Of a stretch of DNA of 39,402 nucleotides, positions 32,901 through 39,402 are shown one piece after another. A program made the translations under genes and the position numbers. The notes under the pieces were generated by a model, which worked only from the letters and a program-made list of their open reading frames with translations, did no database searches and had not been told where the DNA came from. Numbering within the stretch: the first letter of the stretch is position 1; the number at the start of each line of letters is the position of its first letter. This stretch comes from Actinomycetota bacterium (lineage in GTDB: Bacteria > Actinomycetota > Acidimicrobiia > Acidimicrobiales > Ilumatobacteraceae): positions 1 to 39,402 of the forward strand of contig JAFMFM010000015.1 of the NCBI GenBank assembly GCA_017856115.1, read 5' to 3'.

Positions 32901-32905
32901 CTTCC

Positions 32906-32943
32906 GCCGAACCGGCCACCACGCTGATTCCCGCCGGTTCGGC
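32906..32943. terminator. Bidirectional terminator-like hairpin
   Basis: GCCGAACCGGC (32906-32916) and GCCGGTTCGGC (32933-32943) form a perfect 11-bp inverted repeat with a 16-nt loop, in the 54-nt gap between the convergent thioesterase and rsmI genes. There is no T-run on either side, so efficiency is uncertain. Confidence 0.65.
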
Positions 32944-32954
32944 CCCCGCGGGCG

Positions 32955-33785
32955 TTAGCCGAGCGTCAGCGTCAATTCGTACACGTGGCGCTTCGACACC
33001 CCGAACCGCGCCGACACCCTCGATGCCGCGTCCTTGCGCGACACACCGGCGGAAATTTCGGCACGCAATGCAGTGATGAGTTCGTCGTCGGTTGGTGGCG
33101 CGGCGGGTGTCGCACCCGCCAGTACCAACACGAATTCGCCACGCGGGTCACCATCCGCGTATCGCTTGACGGCGTCGTGCAGATTGCCGCGCCACACCTC
33201 CTCGTGAATCTTCGTGAGCTCGGCAGCAATTGCAACCGCGCGGTGTGGACCACACATGGTTTCCAGGTCGGTGAGCGTCTTGTGCAGTCGGTGCGGTGCC
33301 TCGTACAGGATGGTGGTGCGTTCTTCGCCGGCGACCGCTTCGAGCCGTTCCTTTCGCTCCACTCCGGAACGTGGCAGGAATCCCTCGAAGACGAAGCGCC
33401 CCGCCGGTAGGCCGCTGATCGTCACCGCCATGATCGCCGCGGATGGTCCGGGCGTGGCCGAAACGACGCCCCCAGCGTCGATCACTGCGCGAACGATCCG
33501 CTCGCCAGGGTCGCTGATACCGGGGGAACCGGCATCGGTGATGAGTGCCACAGCCTTTCCCTTGCTGACGAGATCCACGATCTTTTCTCGGATGTCGTAT
33601 TCGGTGTGCTCGTTCACGACGAGCAGCGGCTTGTCAGCAACGCCGATGTGCTGCAGCAATTTGCTGGAGTGACGAGTGTCTTCGCAGCAGATGACGTCGG
33701 CTTCGCGGAGTGCATCGATGGCGCGTGAGGTGATATCGGCCAGATTGCCGATGGGTGTGGCAATGAGGACGAGTTTGCCGCTCAC
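32955..33785 (-). CDS. rsmI: 16S rRNA (C1402 ribose-2'-O) methyltransferase RsmI
   Basis: A 276-residue SAM-dependent methyltransferase of the tetrapyrrole methylase fold that modifies C1402 of 16S rRNA. Motifs: LIATPIGNLADIT at residues 6-18, CEDTRHSSKLL, LITDAGSPGISDPG, TPGPSAAIMAV, and LYEAPHRLHKTL. The C-terminal helix-turn-helix-like tail, typical of RsmI, contains VSRKDAASRVSARFGVSKRHVY. The GTG at 33785 overlaps the DUF192 stop (GTGA); an open extension to 33887 lies in DUF192. Confidence 0.95.
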   Translation of the reverse strand: MSGKLVLIATPIGNLADITSRAIDALREADVICCEDTRHSSKLLQHIGVADKPLLVVNEHTEYDIREKIVDLVSKGKAVALITDAGSPGISDPGERIVRAVIDAGGVVSATPGPSAAIMAVTISGLPAGRFVFEGFLPRSGVERKERLEAVAGEERTTILYEAPHRLHKTLTDLETMCGPHRAVAIAAELTKIHEEVWRGNLHDAVKRYADGDPRGEFVLVLAGATPAAPPTDDELITALRAEISAGVSRKDAASRVSARFGVSKRHVYELTLTLG

Positions 33786-34186
33786 GCGCGACCACCTTCC
33801 GATGGCGCGTCGCATGCGCGTCGAGATGTTGCCGGTGCGTCGCTGACGCGCCGCACTTCCACGATGTCGCCCACGCGCACACCCCAACGATCGAACGAAC
33901 CGGCGCGCGCTTCCACTACCTTGCGGGCAGCCAGCACGGGCAACGGCAAGCGCATGGGGCGCAGCCGTTGCAATTTCACGATCCGAGACTCGTCATCCAG
34001 GTACGCGATGTCAAGTTCGCACTGCATTCCTATGGTGTGTACCCACCTGCAGTTCGCAAGTACCAGGGCAAACTCGGGCTGTCGTTGCCCGAGCATTCCG
34101 CGTCGCCGTTGTGCCCGAGTCTCGGCCACGGTGGCACTCGCCAACACGCGGCCCTGTGTAACCAGCCACGCATCGGTAGAGGTCAT
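33782..34186 (-). CDS. DUF192 family protein
   Basis: A 134-residue DUF192 protein of unknown biochemical role. Family landmarks: RRRGMLG near residue 30, CRWVHTIGMQCELDIAYLD at about 46-64, and a closing DRWGVRVGDIVEV. Many members carry a signal peptide; this one has none and starts directly at the domain, so it is probably cytoplasmic. It is coupled by ATGA to ychF and by GTGA to rsmI. The last 25 residues are Arg/Ala-rich and poorly conserved. Confidence 0.87.
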   Translation of the reverse strand: MTSTDAWLVTQGRVLASATVAETRAQRRRGMLGQRQPEFALVLANCRWVHTIGMQCELDIAYLDDESRIVKLQRLRPMRLPLPVLAARKVVEARAGSFDRWGVRVGDIVEVRRVSDAPATSRRACDAPSEGGRA

Positions 34187-35280
34187 ACGTTGAAGCGAAT
34201 CTCCATCACGTCGCCGTCGGCGACCTCGTAGTCCTTGCCCTCAACTCGCAACTTGCCGACGTCGCGCGCCTTGGACCACGAGCCGATCGCCAGCAATTCG
34301 TCGCAATGAATGACGTCCGCACGGATGAATCCACGCTGCAGGTCCGTATGGATCCTTCCTGCACATTCCGGGGCCTTGGCGCCTGCGTGGAAGGTCCATG
34401 CTCGCGACTCCTTCTCGCCGGTGGTGAAGAACGTGCGCAATCCGAGCAGGTGATACGCCGAGCGCACCAACCGGGGGAGTGCTCCTTCGCCCAAGCCGAG
34501 CGCCTCGAGCATGTCGATCCGATCCTGTCCGACGAGCTGAGCGGCCTCCGCCTCGATTTGCACGCTCATGCCCAGCACCTCGACCTGATGCTCGCTGGCC
34601 GATCCCGGCGGAGCCAATTCGGCGGATACGCGGGCCACCTGGTTGGGAATCGTGTCGAGTGCGTCCTCTGCAACGTTCACCACGGCGAGCACGCGACGCG
34701 CCGTGAGCAGGAAGTGGGGCGCCAACAGCGTGCGATCTGCTTCGGAGATACCGGCGCGGTACAACGGGCGACCCTCGGCAAGGAGCACCTGCGCACGTTC
34801 CAGCGCCTCGACTTCGTCGGCGATGGAACTATCCATGCGGGCGGCTTTCTTCATCTTGCCGAGTTTGGTTTCCACACTCTCCAGGTCGGCCAACGCCAAC
34901 TCCAACTCCACCACGCGCAAGTGTTCGAGAGGATCGCTCGGTCCGGGAATGTCGTCGTCCACGAACGCGCGCAGAACGAACACGATGGCATCAACCTCCC
35001 GAATGTTGGCGAGGAACTTGTTGCCGAGACCTTCGCCTTTGCTTGCGCCTTCCACCAGGCCACCAATGTCCACCACTTCGATGGTGGCGTTCACCACCTT
35101 CTTGCTGTTCGACATCTTTGCCAACGCATCGAGACGCGGGTCGAGCACCTTGGCCACCCCGATGTTGGGATCCTTCGTGGCGAACGGATATGGCGCGGCA
35201 AGTGCATTGGATCCGGTCAGTGCGTTGTAGAGCGACGACTTGCCTGCATTGGGAAGTCCGACCAGTCCGAAGCGCTCCAT
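34183..35280 (-). CDS. ychF: Obg-related ATPase YchF/OLA1
   Basis: A 365-residue P-loop protein of the YchF family, which prefers ATP to GTP and binds ribosomes. G1 is GLPNAGKSS (residues 8-16), G3 is VDIGGLVEGASKGEGLGN with Gly where many have Ala, and G4 is VVNVAED instead of NKxD, as expected for ATP use. A coiled-coil arm (about 125-180) and a C-terminal TGS domain (TGEKESRAWTF onward, with IHTDLQRGFIRADVI) complete it. The ATG at 35280 begins MERFGLVGLPN; the frame remains open to 35619, but that would enter sufB. Confidence 0.96.
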   Translation of the reverse strand: MERFGLVGLPNAGKSSLYNALTGSNALAAPYPFATKDPNIGVAKVLDPRLDALAKMSNSKKVVNATIEVVDIGGLVEGASKGEGLGNKFLANIREVDAIVFVLRAFVDDDIPGPSDPLEHLRVVELELALADLESVETKLGKMKKAARMDSSIADEVEALERAQVLLAEGRPLYRAGISEADRTLLAPHFLLTARRVLAVVNVAEDALDTIPNQVARVSAELAPPGSASEHQVEVLGMSVQIEAEAAQLVGQDRIDMLEALGLGEGALPRLVRSAYHLLGLRTFFTTGEKESRAWTFHAGAKAPECAGRIHTDLQRGFIRADVIHCDELLAIGSWSKARDVGKLRVEGKDYEVADGDVMEIRFNV

Positions 35281-35354
35281 ACGACGCAACGACGCTACGC
35301 CTGTTCGGTGCGCCCTGCGCCACAGTCTTCCGCGGTGGGGCAGAGCCCGATAAT

Positions 35355-35374
35355 TGTTACTATCTGCGTAGGAG
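35355..35374 (+). promoter_or_regulatory. Promoter and ribosome-binding site of the suf operon
   Basis: TGTTACTAT (35355-35363) is an extended -10 element, and TAGGAG (35369-35374) is a Shine-Dalgarno site 9 nt before the sufB ATG at 35384. No clear -35 is visible, as allowed for extended -10 promoters. The mRNA leader would be only about 14 nt, so no riboswitch fits. Confidence 0.55.
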
Positions 35375-35383
35375 AAATTACCG

Positions 35384-36784
35384 ATGACCAGCTTCGATCT
35401 CGACCTTTCCAAGTACTCCCTGGGATGGAGCGATGACGTCGAATATGCCTTCACCCCGGAGAAGGGCCTCAACGACCGGGTGGTGGAGCAGATCTCCTGG
35501 TGGAAGGGTGAGCCCGAGTGGATGCGCAAGATGCGGCTGCGTTCCCTCAATACGTTCGACAAGAAGCCGATGGCCGAGTGGTTCGCGGTGAACATGCCGG
35601 AACTCGACTTCCAGGACATCTACTACTACTTGAAGCCCGCCACCGAGCAGGTGAGCGAGTGGGACGACCTGCCCGAGCAAATGAAGGTCACCTACGAAAA
35701 ACTGGGCATCCCCGAGGCCGAGCGCAAGTATCTCGCCGGCGTTACGGCTCAGTACGAGAGCGAAGTGGTGTTCCACCGCAATCGCGAGGATCTCGAACAA
35801 CAGGGAATCCTGTTCTGCGACATGGACACCGCGCTCCGCGAATACCCGGACCTGGTGAAGCAGTATTTCGGCACGGTCATCACGCCGGGAGACAACAAGT
35901 TTTCCGCGCTCAACACTGCGGTGTGGTCGGGTGGATCGTTCATCTACGTTCCACCGGGCGTGGAATGTGAGATGCCGTTGCAGGCGTACTTCCGTATCAA
36001 CTCCGAGAACGCCGGTCAGTTCGAGCGCACGTTGATCATCGCCGACGAAGGCTCCAAGGTGCACTACATCGAGGGCTGCTCGGCACCCGTGTACACCAAC
36101 GATTCACTGCATTCCGCGGTGGTGGAAATCGTGGTGAAGCCGAGCGCGCACGTTACCTACACCACCATTCAAAACTGGTCGCCCAACGTGTACAACCTTG
36201 TCACCAAGCGTGCTCGAGTGGAGGCCGAGGGCCACATGGAGTGGATCGACGGCAACATCGGATCCAAACTCACCATGAAGTACCCGAGCGTGTATCTCGT
36301 CGGTCCAAAAGCCACGGGTGAAGTGTTGTCGGTTGCGTACGCGGGTGCGGGTCAGCACCAGGACGCCGGCGCAAAGATGGTGCACGCGGCGCCGGAAACG
36401 TCGTCGAAAATCGTTTCCAAGTCCATCAGCAAGGATGGTGGAATCACCACGTATCGCGGTTTGGTTCGCGTGGAGGAAGGTGCCACCGGTTGCAAGAGCC
36501 ATGTGCAGTGCGATGCGCTAATCCTCGATGAAGACTCCGAGAGTCGCACGCTGCCGTACATGGAAGTCGGTGAGCGTGACGCACAAATCGGTCATGAGGC
36601 CACCGTGTCGAAGATCGCGGATGAGCAGTTGTTTTATCTCACCAGTCGCGGACTCACCCCCGAGCAGGCCATGGGCATGGTGGTGAATGGCTTCATCGAG
36701 CCCGTCACCCGCACGCTGCCGATGGAATATGCCGTGGAGTGGAGCCGTCTGATCGAATTGCAGATGGAAGGTTCGGTGGGCTGA
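35384..36784 (+). CDS. sufB: Fe-S cluster assembly scaffold SufB
   Basis: A 466-residue SufB, the scaffold partner of SufC and SufD on which Fe-S clusters are built. The beta-helix core is complete, with [33 protein letters not shown], the [13 protein letters not shown] region and [11 protein letters not shown] near the C-terminus, which contain the conserved Cys and His implicated in cluster formation. Length is normal for the short SufB class. It is the first gene of the operon; no sufR-type regulator precedes it, and ychF is divergent. Confidence 0.97.
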   Translation: MTSFDLDLSKYSLGWSDDVEYAFTPEKGLNDRVVEQISWWKGEPEWMRKMRLRSLNTFDKKPMAEWFAVNMPELDFQDIYYYLKPATEQVSEWDDLPEQMKVTYEKLGIPEAERKYLAGVTAQYESEVVFHRNREDLEQQGILFCDMDTALREYPDLVKQYFGTVITPGDNKFSALNTAVWSGGSFIYVPPGVECEMPLQAYFRINSENAGQFERTLIIADEGSKVHYIEGCSAPVYTNDSLHSAVVEIVVKPSAHVTYTTIQNWSPNVYNLVTKRARVEAEGHMEWIDGNIGSKLTMKYPSVYLVGPKATGEVLSVAYAGAGQHQDAGAKMVHAAPETSSKIVSKSISKDGGITTYRGLVRVEEGATGCKSHVQCDALILDEDSESRTLPYMEVGERDAQIGHEATVSKIADEQLFYLTSRGLTPEQAMGMVVNGFIEPVTRTLPMEYAVEWSRLIELQMEGSVG

Positions 36785-36822
36785 ACCCACTGCAGCCTTT
36801 GCGAACTACCGTTCTTCCCGCC

Positions 36823-37161
36823 ATGTCGATGCGCACCGATTGTCGCCACTTCGAGAGTCGCAGCTACAAGAACGGCGACACCGTCCGTGGCTGCAAGTTG
36901 GGTCTCGCTCCGGAGGCGCCATGGCGCTGTCCAACCGATTGCCCCAAGTTCGACCGTCGCGCTATGGACGTTGGCTGGACCCACGGCACGCTCGTGACCG
37001 GGGCAGCCCCGGAGGCGCCATCGAGTCTCGACGACGGCAGCGCCGCAGCCATTCTGAGCGAGGCCGAGTCGATCATCAATGCCATCGCGCCCGACGTGGT
37101 GAGCGAATTGGAGCGCGGCAAACCCAAGAAGTTCAAACGAAAAAAGAAGCGCAAGAAGTAG
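36823..37161 (+). CDS. Four-cysteine protein of unknown function in the suf operon
   Basis: A 112-residue protein I do not recognise as a named family. Cysteines 7, 24, 36 and 40 (pattern C-x16-C-x11-C-x3-C) lie in the first 45 residues together with conserved-looking aromatic and basic positions (CRHFESRSY, APWRCPTDCPKF). A flexible Ala/Ser/Asp region follows, then a helix (AAAILSEAESIINAI) and a strongly basic tail KKFKRKKKRKK. There is no signal peptide or membrane helix. It lies 38 nt after sufB and 5 nt before sufD on the same strand, so it is almost surely co-transcribed with Fe-S assembly genes. The cysteines could bind zinc or an Fe-S cluster. ATG at 36829 is an alternative start. Confidence 0.8.
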   Translation: MSMRTDCRHFESRSYKNGDTVRGCKLGLAPEAPWRCPTDCPKFDRRAMDVGWTHGTLVTGAAPEAPSSLDDGSAAAILSEAESIINAIAPDVVSELERGKPKKFKRKKKRKK

Positions 37162-37166
37162 ACATC

Positions 37167-38315
37167 GTGTCCGTGATTGCCGATCTCGTGCTGCCAACTG
37201 CTGAGCAGGAACTGTGGCGGTACAGCCGCATCGGCGAACTCGACCTCGGCGCGTACGCGGTTGGAGCCGCCGACACCACCGTGTCGGGTGATCAGTCGAT
37301 CATCTCGCGCGATATGCGGTTGACGCTCGACGACGTGTCGGCGGAGCCCGCCGACGTGTTCGAGCAACTGCACGCACGGCACACCTCATCCGATGGGCGG
37401 CACACCCCAGGCGGTTCCGCGCATGGCAGCACCGTGCGAATCGGCACGAGCCGCGGTCAGACAATCGCCGATCCGATTCTCATCACCCACAACGTGCGCG
37501 ACTCGAGTGTCGTGTGTTTTCCCTCGCTGGAAATCGACGCAGGGGAGAACAGTGAAGTCGTGGTGGTTGAGCGGTTCGTGTCGGACGACGATTGTCGTTC
37601 GCTCGTGGTGCCGATGGTGAAGATTCGTGCCGCACAATCGGCCCGCGTTACCTACGTTGCAATCAACGACTTGGGTATGAACACCTGGCTCATCGGCTAC
37701 CAGCGCGCACTCGGCGAACGAGATTCCACCGTCTCCACCTCCACCATCGCACTCGGTGGCGATTACGCCCGCACTCGTGCCGGGGTTCGACTTGTCGGTC
37801 AAGGTGCATCGGCAAAACAAGTCGCGCTGTATTTCGCCGACGGCACGCAAATGCACGACTTCCGCACGTTGCAGGACCACGCGGCTCCACGCACGCACAG
37901 CGATCTGTTGTTCAAGGGTGCGGTGAAGGACCACGCCAAGAGCGTGTACACGGGCCTCATCAAGATTCGTGACAACGCCGACAAGTCGGAGGCATTCCAG
38001 ACCAACCGCAACCTGACGCTCTCCAGTGGTTCATGGGCCGAAAGCGTGCCGAATCTGGAAATTGAAACCAACGATGTGAAGTGCAGTCACGCAAGTACCG
38101 TCGGACCCGTCGACGACGATCAGCGGTTCTACCTGGAAAGCCGGGGTATTCGTCCGGAGATCGCGGAGCGGTTGGTGGTGTTCGGATTCTTTGCCGATGT
38201 GATCAATCGCCTGCCGGCTGCTGCACAACCCGACGTATTGCGCGAAAAGGTGGGTCGCAAATTGCTGGGTGATGCCACCAGGGGTGCTACGCCCGAATCG
38301 GGGGTGCGAGCATGA
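37167..38315 (+). CDS. sufD: Fe-S cluster assembly protein SufD
   Basis: A 382-residue SufD, which pairs with SufB and SufC in the SufBC2D scaffold. The beta-helix core runs from about residue 90, and the C-terminal signature LEIETNDVKCSHASTVGPVDDDQ with its conserved His and the LESRGI segment are intact. The N-terminal region (1-90) is variable. The GTG at 37167 is chosen as the first start after the upstream gene's stop (37161); the frame is open further upstream but only inside that gene. The stop overlaps the Rieske gene start (ATGA). Confidence 0.94.
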   Translation: MSVIADLVLPTAEQELWRYSRIGELDLGAYAVGAADTTVSGDQSIISRDMRLTLDDVSAEPADVFEQLHARHTSSDGRHTPGGSAHGSTVRIGTSRGQTIADPILITHNVRDSSVVCFPSLEIDAGENSEVVVVERFVSDDDCRSLVVPMVKIRAAQSARVTYVAINDLGMNTWLIGYQRALGERDSTVSTSTIALGGDYARTRAGVRLVGQGASAKQVALYFADGTQMHDFRTLQDHAAPRTHSDLLFKGAVKDHAKSVYTGLIKIRDNADKSEAFQTNRNLTLSSGSWAESVPNLEIETNDVKCSHASTVGPVDDDQRFYLESRGIRPEIAERLVVFGFFADVINRLPAAAQPDVLREKVGRKLLGDATRGATPESGVRA

Positions 38316-38677
38316 CCATGCGTCGCGTTTGCTCGCTCGATGAGTTGGTCGATGGTGCCGCCGCAACGTTCGAGGTGGGCAAGCACATCGTGGCAGTGGT
38401 GCGAATCGGCGAACAGGTGTATGCCATCGGCGGCCGTTGCAGCCATGCCGATGTGGCGCTGGCCGACGGTGATGTCGATTGCGACACCAAGCAACTGTCG
38501 TGCATTCGCCATGGCAGTGCATTCAGTTTGGAAACCGGCGTACCAAGCACCCTTCCTGCCACGCAACCCGTACCCGTGTTCGTCGCCGAGGCTCGTGGCG
38601 ATGACGTGTTCGTATCCGACCAGCCCACCGTGAACACGCCCACCCCGAGTCCCCGCGTGAAGCGAGTCGAATCATGA
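38312..38677 (+). CDS. Rieske-type [2Fe-2S] ferredoxin
   Basis: A 121-residue soluble Rieske protein. Ligands are Cys43 and His45 (RCSHADV) and Cys64 and His67 (CIRHGSAF), spaced as C-x-H-x18-C-x2-H, as in bacterial dioxygenase-type ferredoxins. The C-terminal 25 residues are a Pro/Thr-rich tail. It is translationally coupled to sufD and to sufC by ATGA overlaps. Rieske ferredoxins occur between sufD and sufC in several actinobacteria; an electron-donor role in cluster assembly is assumed but unproven. Confidence 0.93.
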   Translation: MTMRRVCSLDELVDGAAATFEVGKHIVAVVRIGEQVYAIGGRCSHADVALADGDVDCDTKQLSCIRHGSAFSLETGVPSTLPATQPVPVFVAEARGDDVFVSDQPTVNTPTPSPRVKRVES

Positions 38678-39402
38678 CCGTGTTGTCCATTCGTGATCTT
38701 CACGCCAAGGCCGGAGACACACAGATTCTGAACGGCATCAACCTCACCGTTCGGGCCGGTGAAGTTCATGCCGTTATGGGCCCGAACGGCGCCGGCAAGT
38801 CCACCCTGTCCGCGGTCATCATGGGCAAACCCGGCTACACGGTGACGAAGGGGAGCATCATGCTGGACGACGTCGACATCGTGTCGCTGCCAACGTGGAA
38901 GCGTGCGCTCGCCGGGCTGCACTTGGTGATGCAGTATCCGACCGAGATTCCTGGTGTAGGCATCGACGACCTCCTCGATGAAGCCCTCGCCGAACGTGGG
39001 AGCGACCGATCGCGACTTGCCGCACAAATCGGTGCGGAAGCCGAGCGAATCGGGTTGAACGAATCCCTCATCCATCGCTCCGTGAACGTGGACTTCTCTG
39101 GTGGCGAGAAGAAGCGCAACGAAACGCTCCAACTCGCCATGCTCGACCCGCGCATCGTGGTGCTTGATGAACTGGACTCCGGCTTGGACATCGACGCATT
39201 GCGTGACTGTGCACGGCGCGTGGAAGACCTCACCAACGAACGTCAGTTGGGGGTGCTCGTCATCACGCACTACAGCCGGATCTTTGCCGACTTGAAACCC
39301 AACTTCGTGCACATTCTCGCAAAGGGCCGCATCGTTGCTAGCGGCGGACCCGAGTTGGCTGAACAACTCGAACGTGACGGTTACGACGCGTTCAACTCGT
39401 AG
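38674..39402 (+). CDS. sufC: Fe-S cluster assembly ATPase SufC
   Basis: A 242-residue ABC-type ATPase with Walker A GPNGAGKST (residues 35-43), signature FSGGEKKRNE (near 146), Walker B VLDELDSGLD (near 168) and the H-loop His in VITHYSR. SufC dimers drive shape changes of SufB/SufD during cluster assembly. The ATG overlaps the Rieske stop by 4 nt. The TAG ends exactly at the last base of the window, so any sufS, sufU or sufT genes lie beyond it. Confidence 0.97.
   Translation: MTVLSIRDLHAKAGDTQILNGINLTVRAGEVHAVMGPNGAGKSTLSAVIMGKPGYTVTKGSIMLDDVDIVSLPTWKRALAGLHLVMQYPTEIPGVGIDDLLDEALAERGSDRSRLAAQIGAEAERIGLNESLIHRSVNVDFSGGEKKRNETLQLAMLDPRIVVLDELDSGLDIDALRDCARRVEDLTNERQLGVLVITHYSRIFADLKPNFVHILAKGRIVASGGPELAEQLERDGYDAFNS

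Overview
The window looks like a chromosomal segment of an actinomycete (Actinomycetota), most plausibly of the Acidimicrobiia. This is inference from gene content. The G+C content is high (about 60% by eye). Gene order follows the actinobacterial housekeeping backbone (metG-tatD-[rpfB position]-rsmA-ispE, prs-rplY-pth-mfd-surA-like-mazG-eno-ftsB, DUF501-ppx). There is also a 31-codon bS22 ribosomal protein gene, a MazG with an N-terminal methylase-like domain, and a suf operon carrying a Rieske ferredoxin gene. I see no phage, IS element, CRISPR array or rRNA.

Layout. (1) 31-2101, minus strand: DUF501, ppx/gppA and a RimJ/RimL-type acetyltransferase, chained by 4-bp overlaps. (2) 2085-12051, mostly minus strand: a molybdenum hydroxylase cluster of the form II carbon monoxide dehydrogenase-like type. 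It holds coxS, coxL and coxM structural genes, the coxD (MoxR ATPase) and coxE (VWA) maturation pair, two XdhC-family chaperones, a MocA-like cytidylyltransferase and coxG. Two plus-strand genes interrupt it: an NlpC/P60 hydrolase and an SDR without the catalytic Tyr/Lys. (3) 12305-17090, minus strand: an orphan second form II coxL followed by a three-gene ABC-2 exporter. (4) 17149-27269, minus strand: ftsB, eno, mazG, a SurA-like lipoprotein, mfd, pth, rplY, prs. (5) 27389-32085: tRNA-Gln, bS22 (plus), then ispE, rsmA, an RlpA-like membrane protein, tatD and metG (minus). (6) 32106-35280: a thioesterase (plus) facing ychF-DUF192-rsmI (minus). (7) 35384-39402, plus strand: sufB, a four-cysteine unknown, sufD, a Rieske ferredoxin and sufC, whose stop codon ends the window.

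How it fits together. CoxS (two 2Fe-2S clusters), CoxM (FAD) and CoxL (Mo-cytosine dinucleotide) would form the hydroxylase. MocA would make the dinucleotide cofactor, XdhC proteins would load and sulfurate it, CoxD/CoxE would act as a chaperone machine and CoxG would tether the enzyme to the membrane. Both CoxL proteins carry AYRGAGR in place of the Cu-binding cysteine loop of true CO dehydrogenase, so the substrate is unknown. The suf genes supply Fe-S clusters that such enzymes need, although no direct link is visible. The block 2085-17090 sits exactly between ftsB and DUF501, which are neighbours in many actinobacteria.

Most notable beyond annotation: a recurrent TAnnnT hexamer 6-9 nt before the start codon of many operon-leading genes (suggesting leaderless mRNAs), paired palindromes over the coxL2 promoter, a hairpin over the ABC ATPase start codon, the four-cysteine protein inside the suf operon, and a small RlpA-like protein in the usual rpfB position.
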